A stretch of DNA of 64,000 nucleotides from Brachynemurus nebulosus. Lineage: Eukaryota; Arthropoda; Insecta; Neuroptera; Myrmeleontidae. The notes beneath the pieces are model-generated. The model made no database searches. It saw only the letters and a list, made by a program, of their open reading frames with translations, and was not told the DNA's origin. Of this stretch, positions 43,572-53,900 are shown in pieces. The stretch spans positions 29,785,280 to 29,849,279 of the forward strand of contig JAPWDM010000008.1 in NCBI GenBank assembly GCA_035578155.1, read 5' to 3'. How positions within the stretch are numbered: the stretch's first letter is position 1; each line of letters opens with the position of its first letter. Position numbers and translations under genes: made by a program.

Positions 43572-46500
43572 CTAAGTTTCCCGTTCCTTTTTGACTTTTA
43601 ACTCTTCACCAAGGATCGTTTGAATTTCACCCTGCATAAATGCCCACGGTACATTTGAATTTGCCAGTGGACATTTCTCACCGCTTGGACAATAGACTTC
43701 AGCGCCGGCACCTTGACGTTTTATGCTGTCACGACTGCATGGGAAACAGAATTTATGGTGGGGTACGGATGGACATTGGACAAAATGTGTGTCTTCTAGT
43801 CGTTCTTGACACAGTGTACATTTTAATGTGGCTGTTGGTGGTGCAGCATTCTGTGAACTTTCTGTAGCGGATGCAGACAATACTTCACCCCCGGGACCGG
43901 TCAGGTTCGAATTGCTACCGGTTGCTTCACTTGATGTGACAGTTGTTGACGAAACATGACGTGAGCCTGATGATCTTCTGCCACTTGATGAACCTAAATT
44001 AGTGACTAAATTAGTTATTGCAGTAAAATTGCAACCAAAGGGGTAGGCGACTATGAATGATTCCCATAATCGAATAATCTATTAGTCAGTGTAGGTTTGT
44101 GCGTGCGCACAATGTTCAAAAAATTACCGTAAATCGGGATGAATCGGTACGAATTCGAACTTCACATCGTATTTTTTTGTATTTCTTTTACGAGTACCTA
44201 CCTATTCTTTTATATTAAAAATTTATGCCAGTATGACTACTTTATTATATACTAGCTGTACCCGCGACATCGTTCGAGCATAAAATCAATGAGAAGTATA
44301 TAAGTATAATAATTATAAAGAATTTACATACAACAATAATTTTGCGTGATGCATTGACCCAGGTATGTATAATAAGTTAACACCAGTCCAAATTTCATAA
44401 AAATCCGTTCAATAGTTTTTTCGTGATGTATGTACATACTCAAAATGGTTTTTTTCCATTTTCCTGTGGGAATGAGATATTTTCTCGAAGTAAAAAGTAC
44501 CTTATATGTTGACCCAGGTAATAAGTTATCACCATACCAAATTTCATAAAAATCCGTTTAATAGTTTTTGCGTAATGTGTGCACATGCTCAAAATGGTTT
44601 TTCTATTTTCCCGTGGGAATGGGTAATTTTCCCGGAGTAAAAAGTATCTTAGCTGTTGACCCAGGTAACAAGTTATAATCACACCAAATTTCATTAAAAT
44701 CCGTCTAGTAGTTTTGGTGTGATGCGTGAACAGGCAGACAAAAATTTTAAAAATCGCTGTTTTGATATCTACATCGATAACTATTCACAGTACCACAGTA
44801 CAATTTTCAAAAGGATTCCATGTACAGAAACGGTCTCGTTACAGTTTTATTATATGTACAGATAATGAGTGAAATTTTTTGAAAATATTTCAGGTTTTTG
44901 AAAATACAGGCTGGTCCACGCGGAACTACCAAAAATTAACACACGCTAATAGCGCTATCCGCTCGTGGCAAGTAAGGCATATCATTCGGTTTGTGTTACA
45001 GGTATCAGTGCTGCTTTAGCTCAGATTTAAAAATGTTAAAAGTATTCAAGGGAAGATCGAGTGTTTTTAATTGGAGAGTCCTTCAAATCTAATTGCTTAT
45101 GTACAGCCGTGCAACGTGCATGTCCAGAAACACAAAGGATGCATCTACTGTTAAAACATTAAAAAGGTAAGAAATGGGACAAAAAATGTCATGATGCTCA
45201 AAGATCAGTTTGCTCCTTTCATTCGCGAGAAAGGCCCCGATGATCAGAACTGGTTCATGCAGGACGGGGTGTGACCTCATCGCACCGATCAAGTTTTTGT
45301 GTGATCGATCTTGAGTCTTCGACTTTCCAAAAAAAAAAAAAAAAAAATTGAAAAGGAATAGATTGGTCTCGAAATAACCCGGATCTTAACCCTTGCGATT
45401 TCTTTCTTTGGGTATATCATAAAAATAAGAGTAAAAATAATAAGTTTTAAGAGTTGGTTCACTGCGGTAATTGCAAAAAAGGGAAACCATTTCAAAATAA
45501 TGTAACATTAACTGGATTATATACACTTTCCTTTCCATACCTTGGCTTTACTATATTTTGTCTTTTATATGATTAATAAGGCAAAACATTTTGGAAGTAC
45601 CTAATGGGCCATCCTGTATAATCAATATTATGTAATTTCTACTCTTTGATGGATTGGGGTTAAAAGAGACAATAAAAGGGTGAATTAAGACGATCAGTAG
45701 GGTTGGCTAAAATCGCAAATGAAATATAATTTAGAATGTGAAAACTAACTTAGAAAGAAAACTGAATTAGAAACTGAAACGATAAACTTAACGTAACCTA
45801 ACTTAACCTTAATGTTCACCTCAATTTCAACTAATGACATCTGGTGAGCGGAACACATTGGCTCTCATTTTGTAGTGATATTCTTTGCTATGTATTTCTA
45901 ATATTAGTTTACAATTAGTAGTTTACAAATTAGTAATTAACTCTGACTATAATCGAGAATCCAGATATACAAGGTGTTAGTGAATAAGTGCGAAAGATTT
46001 TAACATGTGATTTCTGAGGTTCTTTTATGTAAAAATGTTCATATAAACCCAGGTCCGAAAACGCTTAATTTCCAAGATACAGGGTGTTCAGATTCTCGTC
46101 TTTTTTAATATTTTCTTAAATATTTTAAAAACGTTTTGAGGTACTGACACAAAATTTGGGACACGTTATGACAGGATAAATACCCACATTCTGAAGTAGA
46201 CAGAATATTTCCACTCAAACCAGTGGCATCTGTACGGCTATGTGATGATATCTTTTTGAAGAAAAAAAGGTACGGCAATGATTTTTTCCAATTCGAAAAT
46301 GTCCCGTAAATTGTTGATAAAAATGACCTTTTAGTATTTTCTCGCTCATGTAACCCTTTTCAAGATACACAAAACTGGTATGGCTATCTAGTAGCCCATC
46401 TACTCTGTATCTTGGAAACTAAGCGTTTTCGGACCTGGGTTTATATGAACTTTTTTACATAAAAGAACTTTAGAAATCACCGGTTAAAATCTTTCGCACT

Positions 46501-47083
46501 TATTCCCTAACACCCTATATATCTCGAGATATTCATAATCGAATGATTTGTCAAGCTAATTCAAGTCATTCGTCATTCCGTTGGTTTCACTGACAATGCA
46601 ATTTAAGTGAAAAGTGTCTATCGTCTGCTTATAATCTTTATAATGCGTACATTTATGGACATACAGAGTATCGCTATATTTGTCTACGTACAATTTTGCA
46701 CTGCTGTGGTATTCATTCATATTCGATTGATGTTCTATCACTAATTAGTCACTAATTCATTCATCATTCATAATCGCCCATCATTAATTTTGTGCAACTA
46801 GAAATACCTGAACTATTTGGAGAATGTTGTGAACCTCTAGAAGCAGATCGTGGTGCTGCATTGCTGGGTGGTGTCCCGCCCGTTGATCGTGGACTACCCG
46901 GCGGTAAATTATCTGCAACGGACATTAAAGCTGCCATAGGTGATTGACCAGAACCGCTTGCACCAGCATGCTGCTGCGGACCAGTCCCGGCTGTTGATTC
47001 GGGCGGGGAAACCGTGCGAGGACCTAATGGAGAACTAGCAGTACCTGCACTCCCATTAGCCACTGTCACGGGAACTGAGTAAC
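43572..47083 (-). CDS. IRF2BP: IRF2BP-family transcriptional co-regulator, last two exons (partial)
   Basis: The penultimate exon is 47083-46808 (276 bp) and the last exon 43993-43572 (422 bp). Both introns are phase 1 and use TTTTAG/TTTAG acceptors; the donor is CAG|GTATTT. The first exon contains [19 protein letters not shown], a signature of IRF-2-binding proteins, in a Ser/Pro/Gly-rich linker. The last exon ends in the C-terminal RING-like domain: [42 protein letters not shown] and [10 protein letters not shown], with Cys/His zinc ligands spaced as in the family, and the tail [12 protein letters not shown]2BP proteins bind IRF2 and act as nuclear co-repressors or co-activators. The N-terminal zinc finger (CYLCDLPRMPW type in relatives) is missing and not found up to 64000, so the 5' part lies beyond the window. 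The intron at 43994-46807 is packed with transposons. Confidence 0.93.
44125..44250. repeat. Dispersed repeat shared with 55150-55280, left part
   Basis: CTTCACATCGTATTTTTTTG and TACGAGTACCTACC match 55190-55230. The continuation of the 55 kb copy (GGGGTCAAAAGAGACGAGAA, 55360) is found here at 45655, so the copy was split by the insertions between. Confidence 0.6.
44255..44760 (+). repeat. RTE-like tail with three ~128-bp subrepeats
   Basis: Opens with TACTAGCTGTACCCGCGAC. Units share TTTTCC-GTGGGAATG, GTAAAAAGTA and TTGACCCAGGTAA-AAGTT with CAAATTTCATAAAAATCCG. Related to the block at 938-2376. No reading frame. Confidence 0.55.
44907..45616 (+). pseudogene. Fossil Tc1/mariner-type transposon with transposase remnant
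   Basis: Flanked by TA (44905-44906, 45617-45618). The inverted ends are CAGGCTGGTCCACGCGGAAC on the left and CAGGATGGCCCATTAGGTAC from the right. Between 45200 and 45420 pieces of the catalytic region are readable in shifted frames: NWFMQDGV, a stop, PHRTDQVF, then [19 protein letters not shown], the conserved DW-SPDLNP-D box of these transposases. Stops, frameshifts and an A run (about 45329) show it is dead. It lies in the last IRF2BP intron, antisense to the gene. Confidence 0.85.
45970..46518. mobile_element. MITE with ~110-bp terminal inverted repeats
   Basis: The arms are AGGTGTTAGTGAATAAGTGC through CCAGGTCCGAAAACGC on the left and their mirror (GCGTTTTCGGACCTGG ... GCACTTATTCCCTAACACCC) on the right. 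TA borders both ends. Non-coding, in the IRF2BP intron. Confidence 0.8.
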
Positions 47084-47515
47084 CTAAAATTAATTAAGAA
47101 ATAAAACATAACATAGACGTTCAGATTGATTCATTTTTTTAGGTCAAAGGTAAGAAAAAGGGCATTTATTTTAATAAGACAATGCTGTTGGTATGTTAGG
47201 TTACCCCAAAAGCACTTATAGTCCAATCAATTTAGATGTAAAAAGTTAAAATCTTTGAATAAATCCTGGTGAAGCGATGTTAGGCATAAATATTTATTTC
47301 GACTTTCTAAAATGACGTCCGCTAAGCTAAATTATTCCGGGTCAAAGGTCACAAAAACATTTTTCATAAATATCTCCTTTTCTGTTGATCGTATGAAAAA
47401 GTTTATACACAAATTTCACGTACCCACGACCAATTCTTTTCGAGACTTGTATGACTTGTTGAATGCATTTATTTTCGATTATTTCGATTTAGGTACTTCC
47501 CATAAATGCATTTCC
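47084..47515. other. IRF2BP intron, nothing recognised
   Basis: Beyond the acceptor at 47084-47085 this is intron sequence of IRF2BP. No exon with the family's N-terminal zinc finger is visible. Confidence 0.5.
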
Positions 47516-47815
47516 AGGGTGGCGATTGAAACCAATTTCAAAATTCCCTGACTTTTCCCTGACTCTGAATAAAATTTCAGGACCTACTCCGAAAAAAATA
47601 TTGTTTAAAAATAAAGTAATTTCTAAAAATAAAGTTTTTTGACGACCGTTTTTTTTGCTCATCAGTGGCAAAAAATACAACTAAAGAGCACAAACTATCA
47701 GTCGACGCTCTCGTCGGACTGAAAACTGGAAAAATCCCTGACTACGACTGAAATTCCCTGACTTTTCCAGAAATTCGAAATTCCCTAACTTTTTCAAGTC
47801 GATCGCCACCCCGAC
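47516..47815. mobile_element. hAT-like MITE with CAGGGTGGCGAT ends
   Basis: The left end CAGGGTGGCGATTGAAA faces CGGGGTGGCGATCGAC from the right. The phrase TTCCCTGACTTTTCC occurs at about 47541 and 47755. The ends resemble arthropod hAT MITEs. I saw no exact 8-bp duplication. Confidence 0.6.
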
Positions 47816-47903
47816 TTCATATTTTATACATTTTCGATCTTATACTTCGAAAAGAGTTGGTCGTACTGTATTGAGAATTTTTGTATATAATTATTAAAAT
47901 AAA

Positions 47904-48103
47904 CAGGGCCGGCGAGAGGGTAGGGCTAATTTTGTGCAATTACCCCGGGGTCCGGGTCTAAAAAGGGAGCCCGCAGCCTCGATTAGGGGCCCGGAGAAAG
48001 TAAGGAGACGTTTATTTTTTCGCTTGTCAATTGTATTTTTGGGAAGAATGTTTGAAAATTTTTTGTTGTGCTCGGAAGCGCGTCATTTCTCTCGCCGGTC
48101 CTG
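47904..48103. mobile_element. hAT-type MITE, 200 bp, CAGGGCCGGCGAGAG ends
   Basis: Ends CAGGGCCGGCGAGAGGG and, from the right, CAGGACCGGCGAGAGAAA. The flanks AAAATAAA (47896-47903) and AAAATAAC (48104-48111) form a 7-of-8 target duplication. GC-rich for this window. Confidence 0.75.
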
Positions 48104-48262
48104 AAAATAACTAAAATTGTGATACCAACAAAAAAGGGATATTTGCGAAAATATTTTGTGACGTTTGACTTTGCGTTTTTTGTGACGTTTGACCTTGAAT
48201 AATTTGTTTAGGGACGCCATGTTGGAATGAACTTTGACACGATGTATATAAAAAATCGCTTC

Positions 48263-48510
48263 ACCAGGGACCGTGTTCGATTCGTGGTATAAAAAATTCT
48301 CGCGCATGTGCACTATTAAACCACGCAAACACGTATTAACAAAAATTCAAATTATTTAACGTCTACTAATGGTCTACTACCATATTTGGAAGCTTGTAGA
48401 CGTTACATATTTAAATTTTTGCCAATATGTTGACGCGGTTTAGTAATGCACATGCGCAAATACCCGCGAATTTTTTATACCACGAATCGAACACAGCCCA
48501 GGATTTATTT
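48263..48510. mobile_element. Palindromic MITE with TTCGATTCGTGGTATAAA ends
   Basis: CGTGTTCGATTCGTGGTATA on the left mirrors TATACCACGAATCGAACACA on the right. TGCGCATGTGCA-like and GTAGACGTTA-like pairs continue inward. Non-coding. Confidence 0.75.
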
Positions 48511-48739
48511 TGTGGTTAAATCCTTAAATAACTGGATGATTATTAAGTGGGTTAAAATGGTAGGTGAATATATGTACCAAACAGTTGAACCTTCTTTGAT
48601 TTGGTATTTTTAGAAAGTGTTATGTAGCAAGCGAGCCAGTCAGTGTATGATATGAATGCGTTTGTATGTTAGACGTTACACAAGTTTAATAACCCCTTCA
48701 ATATTATTATATTATATTATAATATAATAATTATCATTA

Positions 48740-49075
48740 ATAAATAATTAAATGTTGACAAAAGAGCAGTGAGCGGGAATATGTACTGAAATGGTAGATG
48801 AAGACGACCATGGAAGCGCAGCGGAGCATGTAGCGTGACGTCAGAACTAAGCGCAGTCGAGTGTGAACAGCAAATAACAATGTGTATCTAGAACAGTGAC
48901 TTGCACGTGAAGACGTTTGTTCGTTCGCTCCGTTCGCTCTGTGCCATGCTACACCAGACATTAATTTCAATACAAAGGTTGGACGGACATTTAACCTACA
49001 TCAAGGTCGTGGCAGTCACTCGTTTATAAAATTGATCGGTGAAAGTAGGCCCCGAAAATTATATATAGAAGTAAG
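48740..49075 (+). other. GC-richer block, possible promoter/untranslated exon
   Basis: This block contrasts with its AT-rich surroundings. It contains a cAMP-response-like TGACGTCA (about 48837) and ends in GAA|GTAAGT (about 49070), a consensus donor. It could be a plus-strand first exon of an unseen gene. The minus-strand frame across it has no family resemblance. Weak evidence. Confidence 0.3.
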
Positions 49076-49225
49076 TTTTAATCAATATGTTATTTTTTTT
49101 TGTATGTGTATACGCAGGTATAGCCTAAAATATTTTCAAAAAATTTGAAACGAAGTTATTCAAAAAACATTTTTAGTTTTTTATAAATTACATACGTAAT
49201 TACTTGGAGGTTAGGTGATTAGTGC

Positions 49226-49813
49226 ATTAAAGCATGCGGCCCCTACACGCTGAATAATATTGTACAATATATTACGGATCGCTTATAGGTTATATTGAAT
49301 GGTTGTACAATGTATGGTGCAATGAGTGAATATTGTAAAGCGGCCCCTACACGCTCAATAATATTGTGCAATCAACTTGTGCAATTTATTGAACTTCCCT
49401 CCAGACAGTTCAATAATTTGTAAAAGAAATTTGTACAATAAATTGAATGTAGGAATTATACAATAATTCAATTGTTGTTTAATTTTAAATATTAGGTGAT
49501 AAAGATGTTGCGAAGCAATAAATAATTACTGTTTCAAATTAATAAGTCAATCTGATTCAATGAATAGCCATCAAATATGGCATTACAAAACAATTAATAA
49601 ATTGAAACTTAAATAAATAAAGTCAAATTGCGCAATAATATTTGCAAAGCCTACAAACGTTACAATATTCATTCATTGCACAATATATTTCAAACCGTTT
49701 TTGATCAGCACAATATATTGTACAACCCTTCAATATAACCTACAGACGATCAATAATATTGTGCCACCTCAGATTTTGTGCAATTTTATTGAGCGTGTAG
49801 GGGCCGCTTAACG
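49226..49813. mobile_element. DNA transposon with GCGGCCCCTACACGCT ends
   Basis: The end sequence AGCGGCCCCTACACGCTCAA lies at 49339 and, inverted, at the right border (GAGCGTGTAGGGGCCGCT). A further, outer left copy is at about 49235. TTAA occurs at 49226 and after the right end. TTGTRCAATA-like motifs recur more than ten times inside in both orientations, as subterminal repeats. No transposase. Confidence 0.7.
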
Positions 49814-49849
49814 TCCATTTGTTTGTTATTTTGTAGTGTCTTCGTAGTA

Positions 49850-50220
49850 GCTTCGTGGTATCTTTATCACTTAATATTTAGAATTAAGTAACAATGAAAT
49901 TATTGTACAAATTTTTTGTAAAATTATTAAACTGTCTGGAGAAAACCTCAATAAATTTGTGCAATACAGTAATTTATAAAAGAAATTTACACAATAAACT
50001 GAATGTAGGAATTTTTAAATAATTCAGTTGTTGTTTAATTCAAAATTTTAAATGATAAAGATGCTGTGCAACAATTAATAATTATTTTTACAAATTAGTA
50101 ATTAAAACTGGATCAAACAAGGGGTATTAAATAAATTGCAGCTTGTAAACAAATAAAGTGGTATTGCGCAATAATATCTACATAACCGTTCAGTATCAGT
50201 CCATTTCAGTTTTCAATAAG
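49850..50220. repeat. Diverged direct copy of the interior of 49226-49813
   Basis: AAACTGTCTGGAG, AAATTTACACAATAAACTGA followed by ATGTAGGAA, TTCAGTTGTTGTTTAATT and AGTGGTATTGCGCAATAATA parallel 49400-49650 in order. A second, older copy or a tandem duplication. Confidence 0.65.
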
Positions 50221-50904
50221 TGTGCAAATTTCAGCTGGTATTTCCGAAACAATAGAACTCAGGTAGATAATTTTATCATATGAAAAATTTCATAATCTTA
50301 TAAGTACTTACAAATAATTTGCAAATTTATTTATAAGCGTATTATCGAATAGTTCATTTAAGTAATGGTTGGTTAGGTAAAGTTACGATCCTTTAGCAAC
50401 TCGTAACATTACCAATGAGACACCTAGTACGAACGGTAAAAAAGTTGCATTTTAATGTAGCAACTGGATCTATCAATTTCCAATCTACTACGATTTGTTG
50501 TTAGATATTACTTGGAATTAACAACAAAGTCCATACATTTTTACAATATCTTACATATTTCACTAAAAAATATGAGTAGGTCAAGCTATGAATTCGTTGA
50601 CATCTTAACCTATTACTGTTTTATTTATTTTAGATTAGTAATTTAAGTTTCTGGAAAATTTATTTATGGATCAAAGATTTTTATCGTTTTATTTCATTTT
50701 AAACAGTTGAATAGAACTAATATTCAAATCTGAATGAAAAATTATGATAAAGTTAGGCGATTTGATGGTATAAAAAATTGACCGGGTTCCGACGTTAATA
50801 AGATAAAAAATTTCAACACGCTACTAATGGGATTATCCCCCAAAACACACCAGAAACTCTCACTTAATCGAATATATAAATACATTCTGTTTTAAGTGAA
50901 AATA
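50221..50904. other. AT-rich intergenic stretch
   Basis: Nothing recognised. Confidence 0.5.
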
Positions 50905-51395
50905 CCCCTGTCGCAGCATCCTGCATAACATAGCGAATTTCCGTTTATAAAAATTAGTTTTTCTCGGAAACTAGTTGACATAGAATAATAGTTTAAAGAG
51001 CTTTTTTATGTAACTTTTTCTCCTCTTTTAAATGGTGTAAAAAAATTTGGCAAAAATTTTTGAATAAGTGGAAATTTTGGCAAAAAACTAATTTTTTGAA
51101 AGAACAAAAACCATGTTCCTGGCATCCGACGTGTCTGGCTGAAGAACTCATCCAAGATTTTTGGACTTCCAACGTTGTCACCAAATTTCGTAACCCTAGG
51201 ACGTTTCGTTCGAGAGTTATCGTGCTGATACATAAATACATAAATACATATATACATATATATATAAATTTTAGTGAATATTATTTTCGGTTTCTAGGGA
51301 CCTCAAAACAAATTTCTGCCATAGTCCCGGGCTCAAGTCCCGTCATGAGACCTACTGTAATAGCTGAATTTCCATTCTGGAAATTCGCTAAAAGA
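50905..51395 (+). repeat. Dispersed repeat family A, copy 3 (full length)
   Basis: Starts ACCCCTGTCGCAGCATCC and ends with the hairpin AGCTGAATTTCC-ATTCTGG-AAATTCGCTAAA. The internal microsatellite here is ATACATAA/ATATATAC (about 51230-51268). A detached copy of the terminal hairpin in reverse order lies at 51645-51676. Confidence 0.8.
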
Positions 51396-52170
51396 AACTT
51401 ACTTCAAAAAAATTTAATTCTTTTTGAACTTTAAGAAAACTTAAATTAGCAAATTCTCACTGAAACTATATGCAACTATAAACTTTAACGTCCATTTTTT
51501 AACGAAATAATTTTTTAATTATTAAAAAAGAAATTTCACAATTAGGTAAGTAACATTAAATAATTCACATTTATTGAAAGATTTGTCGTACGTAGTAAAC
51601 GGCAGTATAGAAAATGTCAGGTGAATTAGAAAAAAACAGATAACTAGCGAATTTCCATTCTGGAAATTCAGCTATTTTAAATTATTGTGATTAGTAGTTT
51701 ATAGTTTATATTTGAATTTATCAAAAGCTACTAAAAACTAATAATAAATTAGGTAATGTTAAAACTGGTTAGGTTATACAAAAAATTAAGTTTAAAAAAA
51801 AATTCGTTGTTGAACAGAGCAAAAAAATTAAGTTATAAAATTTTTGTTGGAATTTATTTATATTTGTTGTTCAAACGGTAAGTAACTTATATGTTTTATT
51901 TTTATAATAATATGCTAGCTAATCAGCGTAATAATACTACTTGGTAAACAAATTTTACAGCTTTGTGGACATCTTCCTGTTAAGTCTCCATGACAGTGGA
52001 ATGAATAGGAATTGATCATATTTTAGGATTTTCCGGCAAAATGAAAAAAGAAAACGAATTTTCAAATTGGTGAAAATAAAGAAGAAAAGTACCGGAACTA
52101 AAACTATTCTGCATCAAAATATGAGCACTTTTTTGCTTTGCAACAAGTCGACTTTCGGTTTTTTAACTGT
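51396..52170. other. AT-rich stretch with one detached hairpin
   Basis: Apart from the hairpin at 51645-51676 (TAGCGAATTTCCATTCTGG), nothing is recognised. Confidence 0.5.
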
Positions 52171-52209
52171 CATCAGGTGAAACATAGAATTTCTATGTTT
52201 CACCTGATG
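52171..52209. repeat. Perfect 39-base palindrome
   Basis: CATCAGGTGAAACATAGAA is followed after one base by its exact reverse complement. It would form a 19-bp hairpin. It may be a transposon remnant. Confidence 0.8.
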
Positions 52210-52559
52210 ATGATTGAAAAACACAGCTGTGTCATTTGGTTTCACTCGTATTTCGTATGTATTGACTGGGATGTGTAATTACGCAGCGGAAACATTTGTT
52301 CACATTGTTATGATAGAGATATGAGTCAATTACATAATATACTAGAATTTTTATTTTATCAATTTATGAATTTTTATTTTATCAGTACTGTTTTAAAAAA
52401 TGTAAAAAATCATATAAATTGATAAAAGAAAAATTCTAATGGAAGTAACTGACTTGTATGTTTATGTAATTTACTACTTAATAGCGACAAAAAATTTTTT
52501 ATATTAATTAATTGCAACAAGTAATATTTCGTAGTATAACTTTGGTAACAATAAATAAT

Positions 52560-53260
52560 TTTTATAAAAAAAAATTTGGGGGACAGGTCTACCCACACTG
52601 TCAACTTCCCATTGGGTGTCCTTAAAGACTAGAGACTACTGTACATAAATAATTCTTTTTCCATTTCGGGCAACTTCTCCCCTGGATCCCCGATAGAAAC
52701 TTTGCCCCTTGCACCATACCGGGGGCTTCGCCTCTGTACCTAAGGGTGGGGGCTCCACCCTTATCAAACAAATGATAACATCATTTGTTCTCAAGATATG
52801 CGAGACAAAATATATTTCAAAAACAGTTTATTTCCTTTTTTTTTAGATTTTATAATAATATACTGGCGTTTTTAACATCAAGGAAGGTTCTTAGGCCATT
52901 ATATAATAATGTTATGGTAAAAAATCCATATAATCTATGTTATCTTAATAAAGTTAGTTCCGTTTTTTTACCACAAAAAACAAACCGCTAATCCGAATTT
53001 GCTGAAAACTTTATCCGGTCTTCATTTTTTGATTACGCATCTAATGTCCGGAGTTGATATCATCATTTGTTCTCGAGATATGCGAGACGAAAAAAAATCC
53101 ACGAACGAACGAACGAACGCACACACAGACATCACGCTAAAAACTATGGATTCGGATTCTAGTGACCTTGAAAGTGAAGATATGCCAAAATTAGCGATTC
53201 GTAAAATCGGACCCATTACAATAACTTCCAATGGGGAAGTTAAAAAAAATTAATAAATCA
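52560..53260 (+). repeat. Dispersed repeat with GGGGCTCCACCC and (ACGA)n
   Basis: It contains CTTCGCCTCTGTACCTAAGG, a twice-used phrase TCATTTGTTCTC-AGATATGCGAGAC (52780 and 53063) and an ACGAACGAACGA run. The 84-codon frame ending near 53253 (MDSDSSDLESEDMPKLAIRK) is protein-like but short and lies in repeat sequence; I treat it as part of a retroelement remnant. Confidence 0.45.
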
Positions 53261-53261
53261 C

Positions 53262-53345
53262 CTACAGCGGGATTAGAACCCGGAAACCCGTTATCCATAT
53301 GTATGGCTAGCATATGTACCCTAACTGTTGGCCTACGCTCGATAC
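53262..53345 (-). repeat. tRNA-derived SINE head (second family)
   Basis: The minus strand has an A-box-like TAGGCCAACAGTTAGGG, a possible anticodon stem CATATG/CATATG and a B box GGGTTCTAATCCCGC. The stems are imperfect, so it is not called as a tRNA gene. Confidence 0.5.
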
Positions 53346-53499
53346 AACACACTAATTGTGTGTAAAATATTTTCTGTGTTCTGGAGAGGTGGACAAAATC
53401 ATGTGTATCAAAACGGTATATCGGTGAGGAAGGGGCATATGTGGATCCCACCGTGTGAGATTTGGAAAAAGCATCATTTATTGAGAGCTTGTACTATAA

Positions 53500-53900
53500 T
53501 TAATACCCCTGTCGCAGCATCTGCATAACATAGCGAATTTCCAAATTTTGGGGACTGGCGGATCTCATCTAAGAACTGTACCTATTTAAAATAGTTTAGC
53601 TTTCTAAGAGTAAAAGATTTTTTAAAATCGGCTGGGTAATTAGTTTTGATATTTTTGGAACCCAAGAACCCGAACGGACTTTGTGCAGCATAGTTGTATC
53701 CATCTAAAATAATTTAGTTCTCTAACAGTGAAAAAATTTTCAAAATCGGTCGGTTAGTTTATTTTTTACAACAATGGGAACAGTAAACCCTGGCGGAAAT
53801 CATACAACATAACCTTTATTCATCTAAAATAATTTTAGTAAAAAGTTTATCCTAACAGTAAAAAACGGATCCTAGGGATCTCATATAACTTATGGTAGTT
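53500..53900 (+). repeat. Truncated family-A relative (empty site for the 9566 insertion)
   Basis: Begins ACCCCTGTCGCAGCATC and continues AACAGTGAAAAAATTTTCAA at about 53717, matching both sides of the split copy at 9490/10583. The phrase GTGAAAAAATTTTCAAAAT recurs near 53970. Confidence 0.65.

Noticed and set aside
52999..53253. 84-codon gene with DSDSSDLESEDMPKLAIRK
   Set aside because: It lies within repeat sequence containing an ACGA run and no promoter or partner exon is seen.
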